Source: JAKEGK01 sp036507695
GTDB taxonomy: Bacteria > Pseudomonadota > Gammaproteobacteria > SZUA-152
Assembly (NCBI GenBank): GCA_036507695.1
Contig: DATCIR010000248.1
Span: forward strand, 1-12,862
DNA: 12,862 nucleotides
Reading direction: 5' to 3'
Shown piece after piece: positions 1 through 7,229 of this stretch. A model generated the notes under the pieces. That model was not told the DNA's origin. It did no database searches and saw nothing but the letters and a program-made list of their open reading frames with translations. Position numbers and translations under genes: made by a program. Numbering within the stretch: position 1 is the first letter of the stretch; the number at the start of each line of letters is the position of its first letter.

Positions 1-59
1 TTTTTTATTACTGACCGGAACCTGCGGCCACGTGCTCATCGTGAGTCGCAAGCCAATCG

Positions 60-88
60 CAATGCATGCAAGCGGACACTTGCAATGC
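60..88. repeat. Inverted repeat upstream of the antiporter gene
   Basis: GCATGCAAG (64-72) and CTTGCAATGC (79-88) are complementary with one bulged base, separated by six bases. The core TGCAAG-N6-CTTGCA is perfect. It lies about 100 bp before the likely start of the first gene, so it could be an operator or a small RNA hairpin. No known regulator site is recognised. The rest of bases 1-194 shows no coding frame that I can support; a T-run at the very start may be the tail of an upstream terminator. No convincing promoter is visible: TATATA at 111-116 is the best -10 candidate but lacks a properly spaced -35. Confidence 0.3.
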
Positions 89-194
89 TCAACGCACATG
101 GATTCCTGATTATATACCTGCCTGCGGCTAATCACCGCTCACGTAAATGACCAGACATGCGCCGCTTATTGTAATGTTCATGTTGCAGGAATGG

Positions 195-1235
195 ATGGTG
201 TATCATGCAGGCTTTGTTGAATGGACGGGAACACCGGAAGTTATGTGGCTTTTCTGGCTGGCGATTGCGGGCGGCTTGGTGATGCTGGTATGGAGTGCCG
301 AACGGTTTGTGGTCGGTGCGGCCGCGATTGCGTATAATTTGGGCATTTCAGCGATTATCATTGGCATGGTCATTATGGGATTTGGCACTTCAGCACCCGA
401 AATGTTTGTGTCAGCCAGCGCGTCGTTGGGGGGAAATACCAACGTGGCGGTGGGCAATGCCATCGGTTCTAATATTGCCAATATCGCCCTGGTGCTGGGT
501 TTGAGCGCGCTAGCATCGCCACTAGTGGTGGAATCTCAAACACTTAAACGCGAGTTCCCGGTGTTGCTGTTGATTTCAACGGGTGTGCTGGCTCTCATCT
601 GGGACCGCGAATTGGGCCGGATCGATGGCGTGGTTTTACTGGCGGGCATATTGGTGCTGGTGCTCTGGATGCTCTGGCTGGCGCAAAAAGAACGGAGTTT
701 TGGCGACCCCCTGGAAGGCGAGTTTGCGGCCGAGCTTCCGCACGGCATGTCGACCAAGGCCGCGTTATTCTGGACAGCGCTAGGGCTCATCGTGCTGGTA
801 GCCAGCGCGCAATTGCTGGTCTGGGGGGCTGTCAACGTAGCCCAGGCTTTTGGAGTCAGCGAATTGGTCATCGGCTTAACGATTGTCGCGGTGGGTACCA
901 GCCTGCCGGAGTTGGCGGTTTCGGTAACCGGTGCGTTGAAAGGTGAAGACGATATCGCTATTGGTAATGTTATTGGCTCCAACATGTTTAATTTGCTGGC
1001 GGTACTGGGTGTCGGCGCGGTCATCCACCCGGCGGCTTTGCCAGAACCGGTCATATATCGCGATTACGCGACTATGTTAGTATTAACCTTTGCCTTATTT
1101 GCCATGGCCTACAGTTTTAAGCGCCACAAAGGTTATATTAACCGCCTGGAAGCTGCACTACTATTACTTAGTTACATTGGCTACGTGGCCTGGCTGTATT
1201 TCTCGGAAGTGCAGCACGGCGCCGGATCCCTATAG
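195..1235 (+). CDS. yrbG: Calcium/sodium antiporter, CaCA family (YrbG type)
   Basis: Inner-membrane cation/Ca2+ exchanger. The protein is a run of hydrophobic segments with the two internally repeated alpha motifs of the CaCA superfamily. In the 347-residue form, GTSAPE is at about 64-69 followed by GSNIANIALVLG, and GTSLPE is at about 234-239 followed by GSNMFNLLAVLG. The acidic residues in these GTSxPE motifs are the ion-binding ones in the family. A polar loop (about 165-185) separates the two halves. The frame is open back to ATG 147. I prefer ATG 195 because AGGA lies 4 bases upstream; ATG 243 would begin right at the first membrane helix and give 331 residues, closer to the 325 of E. 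coli YrbG. It heads the kds/lpt run, as in E. coli. Family assignment is firm; the transported ion is inferred. Confidence 0.9.
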   Translation: MVYHAGFVEWTGTPEVMWLFWLAIAGGLVMLVWSAERFVVGAAAIAYNLGISAIIIGMVIMGFGTSAPEMFVSASASLGGNTNVAVGNAIGSNIANIALVLGLSALASPLVVESQTLKREFPVLLLISTGVLALIWDRELGRIDGVVLLAGILVLVLWMLWLAQKERSFGDPLEGEFAAELPHGMSTKAALFWTALGLIVLVASAQLLVWGAVNVAQAFGVSELVIGLTIVAVGTSLPELAVSVTGALKGEDDIAIGNVIGSNMFNLLAVLGVGAVIHPAALPEPVIYRDYATMLVLTFALFAMAYSFKRHKGYINRLEAALLLLSYIGYVAWLYFSEVQHGAGSL

Positions 1236-1249
1236 ATTATTTCCATTCC

Positions 1250-2224
1250 ATGAACCGGGACAAAATCAAAACACTGGCGCAAGCCGTCTTGCACAACGAA
1301 GCCGACGCGATAAAAAAGCTGGCGGAACGCATTGATGACGCCTTTTTTCGGGCTTGTGAATTAATGCTGCATTGCAAGGGCCGTATTGTCGTCATGGGCA
1401 TCGGCAAATCCGGCCATATCGGCGGTAAAGTCGCGGCAACCCTGGCAAGCACCGGCACACCGGCGTTCTTTGTCCATCCTGCCGAAGCCAGTCATGGTGA
1501 CATGGGTATGATTGTTTCCAGCGATGTGGTGATGGCGTTTTCCAATTCGGGCGAAACGGAAGAAATCAAAACCCTGCTGCCGTTAATTAAAAGGCTGAAC
1601 GTGCCGTTAATCGCCTTGACCGGTAATCCACGATCAACCCTCGCTAGCATCGCGGATGCGCACATCGATGTGAGTGTGGAAAAAGAAGCGTGCCCCCTGG
1701 GCCTGGCGCCGACCACCAGCTCCAGCGCGGCACTGGCCATGGCGGACGCGCTGGCCATTTCATTGTTGGAAGAACGGGGCTTTACCGAGGCGGATTTTGC
1801 GCTGTCTCATCCCGGCGGCGCGCTTGGCAAACGATTATTGTTACGCATTTTCGATATTATGCATGGCGGTGACAGCGCGCCGCGTACGTTACATACCGCG
1901 AGTTTGAACGAGGCCTTGGTTGAAATGTCCAAAAAAGGCCTGGGCATGACCGCGGTGGTGGACAAACACAACACCTTGCTGGGCATTTTTACCGACGGGG
2001 ATTTGCGCCGCTTGCTGGATCATGGCCAAATCAATGTGCACACCATAAAAATCGCCGACGTGATGGTAAAAAACTGCAAGTATACCCACGCAGACACCTT
2101 GGCGGCTGAAACCCTGGCCATGATGCAGCAATATAAAATCAATTCGCTCCCGGTGGTGGACGACAAGCATCGGCTGGTCGGCGCCATCAACATGCACGAC
2201 TTACTGCGTAATGGCGTATATTGA
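1250..2224 (+). CDS. kdsD: D-arabinose 5-phosphate isomerase
   Basis: Interconverts D-ribulose 5-phosphate and D-arabinose 5-phosphate, the first step toward KDO, the inner-core sugar of lipopolysaccharide; cytosolic. The 324-residue protein has an N-terminal SIS sugar-isomerase domain (about 35-185, GKSG at 52-55) and a tandem CBS pair (about 203-258 and 270-324), the standard layout (E. coli KdsD is 328). By position, Lys53, Glu105, Glu146 and His187 match the four catalytic residues of E. coli KdsD (59, 111, 152, 193) with a constant offset of six. The segment KEACPLGLAPTTS is diagnostic. It starts 14 bp after the antiporter stop with no clear Shine-Dalgarno, so translation may be coupled. 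The next gene, kdsC, is in the same pathway. Confidence 0.96.
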   Translation: MNRDKIKTLAQAVLHNEADAIKKLAERIDDAFFRACELMLHCKGRIVVMGIGKSGHIGGKVAATLASTGTPAFFVHPAEASHGDMGMIVSSDVVMAFSNSGETEEIKTLLPLIKRLNVPLIALTGNPRSTLASIADAHIDVSVEKEACPLGLAPTTSSSAALAMADALAISLLEERGFTEADFALSHPGGALGKRLLLRIFDIMHGGDSAPRTLHTASLNEALVEMSKKGLGMTAVVDKHNTLLGIFTDGDLRRLLDHGQINVHTIKIADVMVKNCKYTHADTLAAETLAMMQQYKINSLPVVDDKHRLVGAINMHDLLRNGVY

Positions 2225-2240
2225 GTTCGGGTTAATAGCA

Positions 2241-2765
2241 ATGGAAGACGCTTTTAAGAAAGCAAAAAATATCAAGCTGGTCATCTTTGACGTGGATGGC
2301 GTTTTGACGGACGGCAGCCTGTTCTATGGTGATGACGGCCAGGAATATAAGGCTTTCAACTCCCGTGACGGACACGGCATGAAGATGTTGCAGGAAACCG
2401 GGGTGCGGATCGGCGTTATTACCGGCCGGACTTCGGAGGTGGTATTACACCGGATGAAAAACCTGCAGGTGCAGCACATCTATCAGGGCCGGCTGGAAAA
2501 ACTGCCCGCCTTCGAGGAACTCATTAACAAGCTGGGCATAACACCGGAACACACCGCTTATGTGGGTGATGATGTGGTGGATTTACCCATTATGCTCCGG
2601 GTCGGGCTGGCCATTACCGTACCCAATGCGCACGATCTGGTAAAACAGCACGCGCACTGGATAAGCTCCAAACCCGCCGGGGCAGGCGCGGCCCGGGACA
2701 TTTGCGAAATGATAATGAAAGCGCAAGGCACCTATGACGCGGCCATGGCGAAATACCTGGTTTAA
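2241..2765 (+). CDS. kdsC: KDO 8-phosphate phosphatase
   Basis: Hydrolyses KDO 8-phosphate to KDO and phosphate, the third step of KDO synthesis; cytosolic, normally a tetramer. It is a small HAD phosphatase without a large cap domain. The nucleophile motif FDVDGV gives Asp17 and Asp19, motif II is ITGR (Thr61), Lys87 fits the motif III lysine, and motif IV is VGDDVVD (Asp110-Asp111). From ATG 2241 it has 174 residues and begins 16 bp after kdsD. An in-frame ATG at 2211 would add ten residues and overlap kdsD by 14 bp; I prefer 2241 because conserved sequence begins at about residue 8, but neither start has a good ribosome site. The C-terminal GAGAARDICEMI segment fits the KdsC tail that shapes the neighbouring active site. 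Confidence 0.95.
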   Translation: MEDAFKKAKNIKLVIFDVDGVLTDGSLFYGDDGQEYKAFNSRDGHGMKMLQETGVRIGVITGRTSEVVLHRMKNLQVQHIYQGRLEKLPAFEELINKLGITPEHTAYVGDDVVDLPIMLRVGLAITVPNAHDLVKQHAHWISSKPAGAGAARDICEMIMKAQGTYDAAMAKYLV

Positions 2766-2779
2766 CCGGCGAATCAGCC

Positions 2780-3340
2780 ATGCTTAAATTCTCCGGGCAA
2801 GCGATTTTTCTAATGGCCCTGCTAACGGGCGCCGCGATCAGCTGGTGGGCCCTGTCGCTGTCCGAGCCCGACCTGGATGCGTTCACCGCCTCGAAAGAAG
2901 GCCCGGACTATTTTATGGATAACTTTATAACCAGCAAGTTGAACAAAGCGGGTAAACCCATGCATCGCTTGAGCGCCGAGCGCCTGACCCATTATCCTCA
3001 ACAAAAACATTCGGATGTCATTAAACCACTGGTGACTTTTTTTAAAGAAGACGGCAGCATCTGGACCGCCACGGCGAACCGGGGCAAGGTGATGGGCGAC
3101 GGCAAAGAAGTGTATATGATTGAAGACGTGACTATTGTGGGTCCCGGCACACCCGAAACGCAACTTAGCATCAATACACAGGACCTGCATATCGTGCCGG
3201 ATAAGAACTATGCCGAAACCAAAAGTACGGTTGTCTTGCAACAGGATCAAAACACGGTCACTTCCACCGGAATGAAGGCTTATTTTACTATCGGCAATAT
3301 TGAATTCTTGTCAGACGTCAGGGGCTGGTATGTACACTAA
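2780..3340 (+). CDS. lptC: LPS export ABC transporter periplasmic protein LptC
   Basis: Bitopic inner-membrane protein that takes LPS from the LptB2FG transporter and passes it to LptA. The 186-residue protein (E. coli 191) has one N-terminal membrane anchor (about 7-26, AIFLMALLTGAAISWWAL) followed by a periplasmic domain of the beta-jellyroll type. The PDYFMDNF segment after the anchor is characteristic of LptC. The motif pattern and the position directly before lptA and lptB support the call more than any single residue. It starts 14 bp after kdsC and its last 11 bases overlap the start of lptA. No lptF/lptG genes are in the window; in related genomes these are usually elsewhere. Confidence 0.93.
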   Translation: MLKFSGQAIFLMALLTGAAISWWALSLSEPDLDAFTASKEGPDYFMDNFITSKLNKAGKPMHRLSAERLTHYPQQKHSDVIKPLVTFFKEDGSIWTATANRGKVMGDGKEVYMIEDVTIVGPGTPETQLSINTQDLHIVPDKNYAETKSTVVLQQDQNTVTSTGMKAYFTIGNIEFLSDVRGWYVH

Positions 3341-3881
3341 ACGCGGAAACTACAGAATACAGCTGTTTGCCGCGTTGCTGTTGCTGGCGCCACTCGCCGT
3401 CCCGCCGGTTTCATCGGCACAAACACTACTGCCCGCGGAGCCCATTAATATCGAGGCGAATAACGCCAGAATAATTGAGAAAGAAGGTAAAAGTATCTAT
3501 TCAGGAAATGTGGTGTTGCTCCAGGGAGCTACCCGGGTAACCGCCGACAAACTAACGGTATTAAGCCGCGATGGAAAACTTTTCAGCATTACCGCGGAAG
3601 GCAAACCAGTTACCTATGTTCAGAAAAACCAGCCAAAATCCGCCGACATAACGGCGCAAGCGGAACAGGTTAATTATTTTGCCGAGGAAAAACGCGTCGT
3701 GCTGTTAAACAACGCCAAGTTAACCCAAGGCCGTACGGTTTTTAGCGGTAACCGTATTGAATACAACGCTGAAACGGAAGTTGTCACCGCCAACCAGTCG
3801 GAGTCGGGTAAAACACGCGTACAGGTAATCATCCATCCCGAAAAGAAATCCGATTCACCAAACCAGCCCGCCCTGCCGTAA
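3330..3881 (+). CDS. lptA: LPS transport periplasmic bridge protein LptA
   Basis: Periplasmic beta-jellyroll protein that oligomerises into the bridge carrying LPS between LptC and the outer-membrane LptD. The 183 residues (E. coli 185) begin with a Sec signal peptide: basic MYTKRGNYR, a hydrophobic core, and a likely cleavage after SSA (residue 30). The mature part has the OstA-type pattern, including PINIEANNARI, a YSGNVVLLQG strand, a VTADKLTV strand and FSGNRIEYN. ATG 3330 is chosen over the in-frame ATG 3300 because AGGGG at 3320-3324 lies 5 bases upstream and the longer form would put ten extra residues before the signal peptide. It overlaps lptC by 11 bp, which suggests translational coupling. 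The tail (about 170-183) is polar and proline-rich. Confidence 0.94.
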   Translation: MYTKRGNYRIQLFAALLLLAPLAVPPVSSAQTLLPAEPINIEANNARIIEKEGKSIYSGNVVLLQGATRVTADKLTVLSRDGKLFSITAEGKPVTYVQKNQPKSADITAQAEQVNYFAEEKRVVLLNNAKLTQGRTVFSGNRIEYNAETEVVTANQSESGKTRVQVIIHPEKKSDSPNQPALP

Positions 3882-3888
3882 CGTTCTT

Positions 3889-4614
3889 ATGAGCCGACTT
3901 GTTGCCACTGATCTTGCCAAGCGTTACCAGTCACGTGATGTGGTAAAACAAGTGTCCCTGGAAGTTACCAGTAGTGAAGTGGTCGGACTGCTGGGGCCGA
4001 ATGGCGCGGGTAAAACCACCTGCTTTTATATGATCGTTGGTCTGATACCTTGCGATAAGGGATCAATCAAACTGGATGACCGCAAAATTACCGACCTGCC
4101 GCTCCATGCGCGCGCGCGTTTGGGTATCGGTTATTTGCCGCAAGAGGCCTCGGTATTCCGCAAATTATCCGTGCAAGACAATATCCTGTCGATCCTGCAG
4201 ACTCGCTCAAACCTAAGTAAAACGCAACAAAAGGAACAGCTCGAGCATCTACTGGAAGAGTTTAAAATTCAACATATACGCGATTCATTAGGCATGAGTT
4301 TGTCCGGCGGTGAACGGCGGCGGGTGGAAATTGCGCGGGCTTTGGCGACCGAGCCGAAATTTATTTTACTCGATGAACCGTTTGCGGGCGTTGATCCGAT
4401 ATCTGTAATTGATATACAGCGCATAATCAACCAGTTAACCCACCGCGGCATCGGAATCCTTATAACCGATCACAATGTGCGGGAAACCTTGGGTGTTTGC
4501 GAACGCGCCTATATTATGAGCGAAGGAAATTTACTGGCCCAGGGTACACCGGAAGAAATCTTGCAAAATCAACAGGTAAAACAAGTTTATCTGGGCGAGA
4601 GCTTCCGGCTGTGA
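3889..4614 (+). CDS. lptB: LPS export ABC transporter ATP-binding protein LptB
   Basis: Cytosolic ATPase that powers LPS extraction from the inner membrane as the dimeric motor of LptB2FG. All ABC motifs are intact in the 241 residues (E. coli 241): Walker A GPNGAGKT at 36-43, Q-loop Gln85 in LPQEASVF, signature LSGGERRR at 138-145, Walker B FILLDEP at 158-164 with Glu163, and switch His195 in ITDHNVRET. The ending VYLGESFRL is typical of LptB. It starts 7 bp after lptA. The downstream 194-bp gap suggests the envelope unit could end near here, although I see no clear terminator and read-through into rpoN is likely in this arrangement. Confidence 0.97.
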   Translation: MSRLVATDLAKRYQSRDVVKQVSLEVTSSEVVGLLGPNGAGKTTCFYMIVGLIPCDKGSIKLDDRKITDLPLHARARLGIGYLPQEASVFRKLSVQDNILSILQTRSNLSKTQQKEQLEHLLEEFKIQHIRDSLGMSLSGGERRRVEIARALATEPKFILLDEPFAGVDPISVIDIQRIINQLTHRGIGILITDHNVRETLGVCERAYIMSEGNLLAQGTPEEILQNQQVKQVYLGESFRL

Positions 4615-4710
4615 TCTAAGGCACTATACTAACTATGGGCGCTTGCAAGAATCGTGCGGGCGATATAAGTTTAAGTAAGACATCTGGTAAAAAAATACGG
4701 TCTAACAACA

Positions 4711-4738
4711 CTGATTTGTATTAACTGGAAAATATAAT
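4711..4738 (+). promoter_or_regulatory. Candidate sigma-70 promoter for rpoN
   Basis: A perfect TATAAT lies at 4733-4738, 70 bp before the rpoN start. The best spaced -35 is CTGATT (4711-4716, 16-bp spacer, 3 of 6 matches), which is weak. Nothing else in the 4615-4808 gap scores better. No sigma-54 type GG-N10-GC element was found, so autoregulation by RpoN is not suggested by sequence. Confidence 0.35.
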
Positions 4739-4767
4739 CCGCGCCTCTGCCTAAAGCGGTAACATAA

Positions 4768-4791
4768 CTGGCAGTAATACTGGTAGTAATC
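4768..4791 (+). repeat. 12-bp direct repeat in the rpoN leader
   Basis: CTGGCAGTAATA (4768-4779) is followed immediately by CTGGTAGTAATC (4780-4791), matching at 10 of 12 positions. It sits between the candidate -10 box and the rpoN start codon, ending 17 bases before the ATG. It could be a tandem protein-binding site or a replication slippage product; function unknown. Confidence 0.5.
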
Positions 4792-4808
4792 TCTCACTAA
4801 TCATTGAA

Positions 4809-6362
4809 ATGAAACAGACACTGCAGCTTAAGCTGGGTCAATCCCTGACGATGACCCCTCAATTGCAACAGGCGATTCGCCTCTTGCAGCTCTCATCACT
4901 GGAATTACAGGCGGAGATTCAGGAGATTCTTGAATCCAACCCCTTGCTGGAAGTAATTGAAGACGGAAATAACGATGCCGGCGATAATGAGGCCACAGAA
5001 GCAGCGGCATCCACCGACAGTAACGGTGCTCCAGGAAGCGAGAATCATACTGAATCCACCGGCGCGGAGGAATTCAGTGACAGCCAGCTTGCCAACGAAG
5101 CCGTTGACCGGGATATTGACCGCGGTTCTGATATTGACGGTATGCCGGATGAGCTGCCCGTCGACAGCTCCTGGGAAGACACCTTCGAAAGCTTCCAGCC
5201 TACCCGCGCCGCCAGTGACGACACAGACCAGCGTAACTATGAACAGCCCAGCAGTAGCGGGGAAAGTCTGGCGCAGCATCTCGAATGGCAAATGGTGTTA
5301 ACACCGTTCAGCGAAACAGACCTGGCCATCGCCACTGCGATTATCGATTCCATCGACCATAATGGATATCTCGCCACCAGCCTCGAAGATATATGCGACA
5401 GTCTCAACGAAAACACGGGTCCCGGTGAAGAAAAAGTTGAACTGGATGAAGTCGAATCGGTTTTAAACCATATACAGAATTTTGATCCGCCGGGTGTGGG
5501 TGCCCGCAATGTTCGAGAATGCATGCAGTTGCAGTTGAATAGCTGCGATCCCGCTATACCATGGCTGCAAGAAGCGAAAACGATCGTGAATGACTATTTT
5601 GAATTCTTGGGGAATCGCGACTATGCGGTGATTATGCGCCGCATGCGCCTCAACGAGGATCAACTGCAGCAAATCATACTGCTAATTCAATCACTGAATC
5701 CCCGCCCCGGTTCGCAAATCACCGACAGCCAGCCGGAGTACGTCATTCCCGATGTCTTTGTGCGCAAGGTAAAAGGCATCTGGCGGGTGGAGTTGAACCC
5801 CGAGGTTACGCCGCGGCTCTCGATCAATTCGCTTTATGCGGGAATGGTGCAAGGCAACAACAGCAGCAGTGATACCTCTTTCCTGAAAAATCACTTACAA
5901 GAAGCGCGTTGGTTTCTGAAAAGCTTGAAAAGCCGTAATGAAACCTTGCTCAAGGTTGCCAAAAACATCGTGGAGCGCCAACGGGCGTTTCTGGAATATG
6001 GCGATGAAGCCATGAAACCGCTGGTAATGCATGATGTCGCCGAAGTGGTCGAGATGCATGAATCCACCATCTCCCGCGTCACCACCAAAAAATATATGCA
6101 CACTCCCCGGGGAATTTATGAATTGAAATACTTTTTCTCAAGTCATGTGAGCACGGTCAGTGGCGGCGAGTGCTCGGCGACCGCCATTCGTGCCATGCTG
6201 AAAAAACTGATAGCGTCCGAAGAAGCCAGCAAACCACTCAGCGATAACAAACTGGCGAGCCTGTTGGCCAAACAGGGAATCAACGTGGCCAGGCGCACAG
6301 TGGCTAAGTACCGTGAGGCTATGGCGATTCCGCCCTCCAATGAACGCAAGCGCTTGATGTAG
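4809..6362 (+). CDS. rpoN: RNA polymerase sigma-54 factor RpoN
   Basis: Alternative sigma factor that directs core RNA polymerase to -24/-12 promoters and needs AAA+ activator proteins to open them. The 517-residue protein (E. coli 477) has a Gln/Leu-rich region I (about 1-50, LKLGQSLTMTPQLQQAIRLL), a long acidic low-complexity region II (about 51-150), the core-binding region, a helix-turn-helix with STISRVTTKKYMHTPRG (about 420-440), and the RpoN box ARRTVAKYRE at 494-503, which contacts the -24 element. The extra length compared with E. coli lies mainly in acidic region II, which is variable in the family. There is no clear Shine-Dalgarno before ATG 4809. The lptB-rpoN-hpf-ptsN order is the classic one. 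Stop TAG is 13 bp before a palindromic repeat element. Confidence 0.97.
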   Translation: MKQTLQLKLGQSLTMTPQLQQAIRLLQLSSLELQAEIQEILESNPLLEVIEDGNNDAGDNEATEAAASTDSNGAPGSENHTESTGAEEFSDSQLANEAVDRDIDRGSDIDGMPDELPVDSSWEDTFESFQPTRAASDDTDQRNYEQPSSSGESLAQHLEWQMVLTPFSETDLAIATAIIDSIDHNGYLATSLEDICDSLNENTGPGEEKVELDEVESVLNHIQNFDPPGVGARNVRECMQLQLNSCDPAIPWLQEAKTIVNDYFEFLGNRDYAVIMRRMRLNEDQLQQIILLIQSLNPRPGSQITDSQPEYVIPDVFVRKVKGIWRVELNPEVTPRLSINSLYAGMVQGNNSSSDTSFLKNHLQEARWFLKSLKSRNETLLKVAKNIVERQRAFLEYGDEAMKPLVMHDVAEVVEMHESTISRVTTKKYMHTPRGIYELKYFFSSHVSTVSGGECSATAIRAMLKKLIASEEASKPLSDNKLASLLAKQGINVARRTVAKYREAMAIPPSNERKRLM

Positions 6363-6375
6363 ATCTTGATACTGC

Positions 6376-6519
6376 TAGAACCCATCTCAAAATCAGCGAG
6401 CGTAGGCGAGACAAGGCAAAAATGAACGAAAAAGCGGAGTTTACACGGTAGTAAATGAGCATTTTGAGTTCATTTTTAACGCCGTATCGGCAAGCGCAGC
6501 AATTTTGAGATAGGTTCTA
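6376..6519. mobile_element. 144-bp MITE-like palindromic element
   Basis: TAGAACCCATCTCAAAAT (6376-6393) and ATTTTGAGATAGGTTCTA (6502-6519) are inverted copies at 17 of 18 positions. Further in, AAAAATGAAC (6418-6427) pairs exactly with GTTCATTTTT (6468-6477), and TTTAC (6440-6444) with GTAAA (6451-6455) around a 6-base centre at 6445-6450. All pairs share the same axis of symmetry, so the whole element can fold as one long imperfect hairpin. The ends begin and finish with TA, which fits a TA target duplication, as with Tc/mariner-IS630 derived MITEs. It encodes no transposase. It lies 13 bp after the rpoN stop. Function as mobile element is inferred; copies elsewhere in the genome would settle it. 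Confidence 0.75.
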
Positions 6520-6763
6520 ATATTGGCCCAACTATTTACAATGACATATTTATGCAGTAACAATTCAGGATTTTGGTAGTTGGTTTGTTGCGTTATTTGA
6601 CGTGAATAATTGACCCAAGTCATCGTCTTTTGTGACGGATTCGATAAGTTTTACACTAAATGACAACAAAATTTCCACATCTTCCATTTTCTACCCGCAG
6701 TGAGCTTATTCTTTCACTGTTTTCCATTGAACATTTAGCCGTATGGCGATAGGAGACTTTACT
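6520..6763 (+). promoter_or_regulatory. hpf upstream region with candidate promoter and leader hairpin
   Basis: AT-rich, non-coding. TTGTGA (6630-6635) and TACACT (6652-6657) have a 16-bp spacer and each match the sigma-70 consensus at 4 of 6 positions; this is the best promoter candidate. A hairpin CAGTGA (6698-6703) / TCACTG (6714-6719) followed by TTTT lies in the leader and could act as a weak attenuator. AGGAG (6751-6755) is a strong ribosome site 8 bases before the hpf ATG. No sigma-54 element with correct GG-N10-GC spacing was found. Confidence 0.3.
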
Positions 6764-7087
6764 ATGCACATCAATATTGCTGGACATCATCTGGATATCA
6801 CCGAAGCTCTCCGTGACTACGTTACCTCAAAGCTGGAAAAATTAGAGCGTCATTTTGATCAGGTCTCCACGATTGATGTGATTCTGAGTATTGATAAACT
6901 GGTGCAAAAAGCCGAAGCCACGGTGCCCGTGAATGGCCAGAATCTGTTTGCGTTTGCCGAGGATGAGGATATGTACGCGGCGATTGACGCCCTGGTCGAT
7001 AAACTGGACCGGCAAATTATTAAACGTAAAGAAAAAATAACCGATCACCATCGCGGCGCCGGCAGCAATAAGCGGGTCCAGATCTAG
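6764..7087 (+). CDS. hpf: Ribosome hibernation promoting factor (short HPF)
   Basis: Binds the 30S decoding centre in stationary phase and helps form inactive 100S ribosome dimers. The 107 residues align throughout with E. coli HPF (95): MHINIAGHHLDITEALRDYV at the start, the VNGQNLFAFAEDEDMYAAIDALVDKL core, and a basic end with QIIKRKEK. It adds a short polar/basic tail (about 96-107, HHRGAGSNKRVQI) and lacks the C-terminal dimerisation domain of long HPF, so it is a short type that would normally work with RMF. ATG 6764 is preferred over an in-frame ATG at 6743 because AGGAG is 8 bases upstream and conserved sequence starts at once. It follows rpoN as in E. coli, but here a palindromic element and a separate leader suggest its own transcription. 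Confidence 0.95.
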   Translation: MHINIAGHHLDITEALRDYVTSKLEKLERHFDQVSTIDVILSIDKLVQKAEATVPVNGQNLFAFAEDEDMYAAIDALVDKLDRQIIKRKEKITDHHRGAGSNKRVQI

Positions 7088-7095
7088 AATTAGCA

Positions 7096-7122
7096 TTAAC
7101 GGTGCGATAATAACGCCGTTAA
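7096..7122 (+). terminator. Possible hpf terminator hairpin
   Basis: TTAACGG (7096-7102) pairs perfectly with CCGTTAA (7116-7122) around a 13-base loop, 8 bp after the hpf stop. The base following is A, then ATTATCTT, so there is no proper U-tract. It may be a weak terminator or a 3' protective hairpin. Confidence 0.35.
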
Positions 7123-7137
7123 ATTATCTTCGATGAT

Positions 7138-7229
7138 TATGTCGGCAGGGTGGCCCAAAACAATTTACGCTGTGGAAATTTTGAGAGAAATTAATGCGCA
7201 ACCCGGCTTATGCCGCCCTGCTGACCATA
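7138..7229 (+). other. Strong stem in the hpf-ptsN gap, possible structured RNA
   Basis: GTCGGCAGGGTGGC (7141-7154) can pair over all 14 positions with GCCGCCCTGCTGAC (7212-7225) in the + strand RNA. Twelve are Watson-Crick pairs and the remaining two are G-U wobbles (7144/7222 and 7151/7215). On the - strand transcript these two would be C-A mismatches, so the + strand RNA folds better. Flanking bases 7138-7140 and 7227-7229 can extend the stem with a bulge. The enclosed 57 bases are AT-rich and can form a small internal hairpin. No Rfam family is recognised. It could be part of an hpf 3' UTR, an independent sRNA, or the remains of a palindromic repeat. Confidence 0.35.

Noticed and set aside
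536..1054. 172-residue open frame on the - strand inside the antiporter gene
   Set aside because: It is antisense to a well-supported CaCA gene, has no recognisable domain, and its composition follows from the codon bias of the sense gene.
2822..3250. 142-residue open frame on the - strand inside lptC
   Set aside because: Antisense shadow of a clear lptC; no ribosome site or family resemblance.
5237..5524. - strand and alternate-frame open frames within rpoN
   Set aside because: All are shadows of the rpoN coding frame, which is continuous from region I to the RpoN box.
6441..6623. Short - strand open frame across the palindromic element and hpf leader
   Set aside because: Half of it is the inverted-repeat element; no ribosome site and no protein family resemblance.
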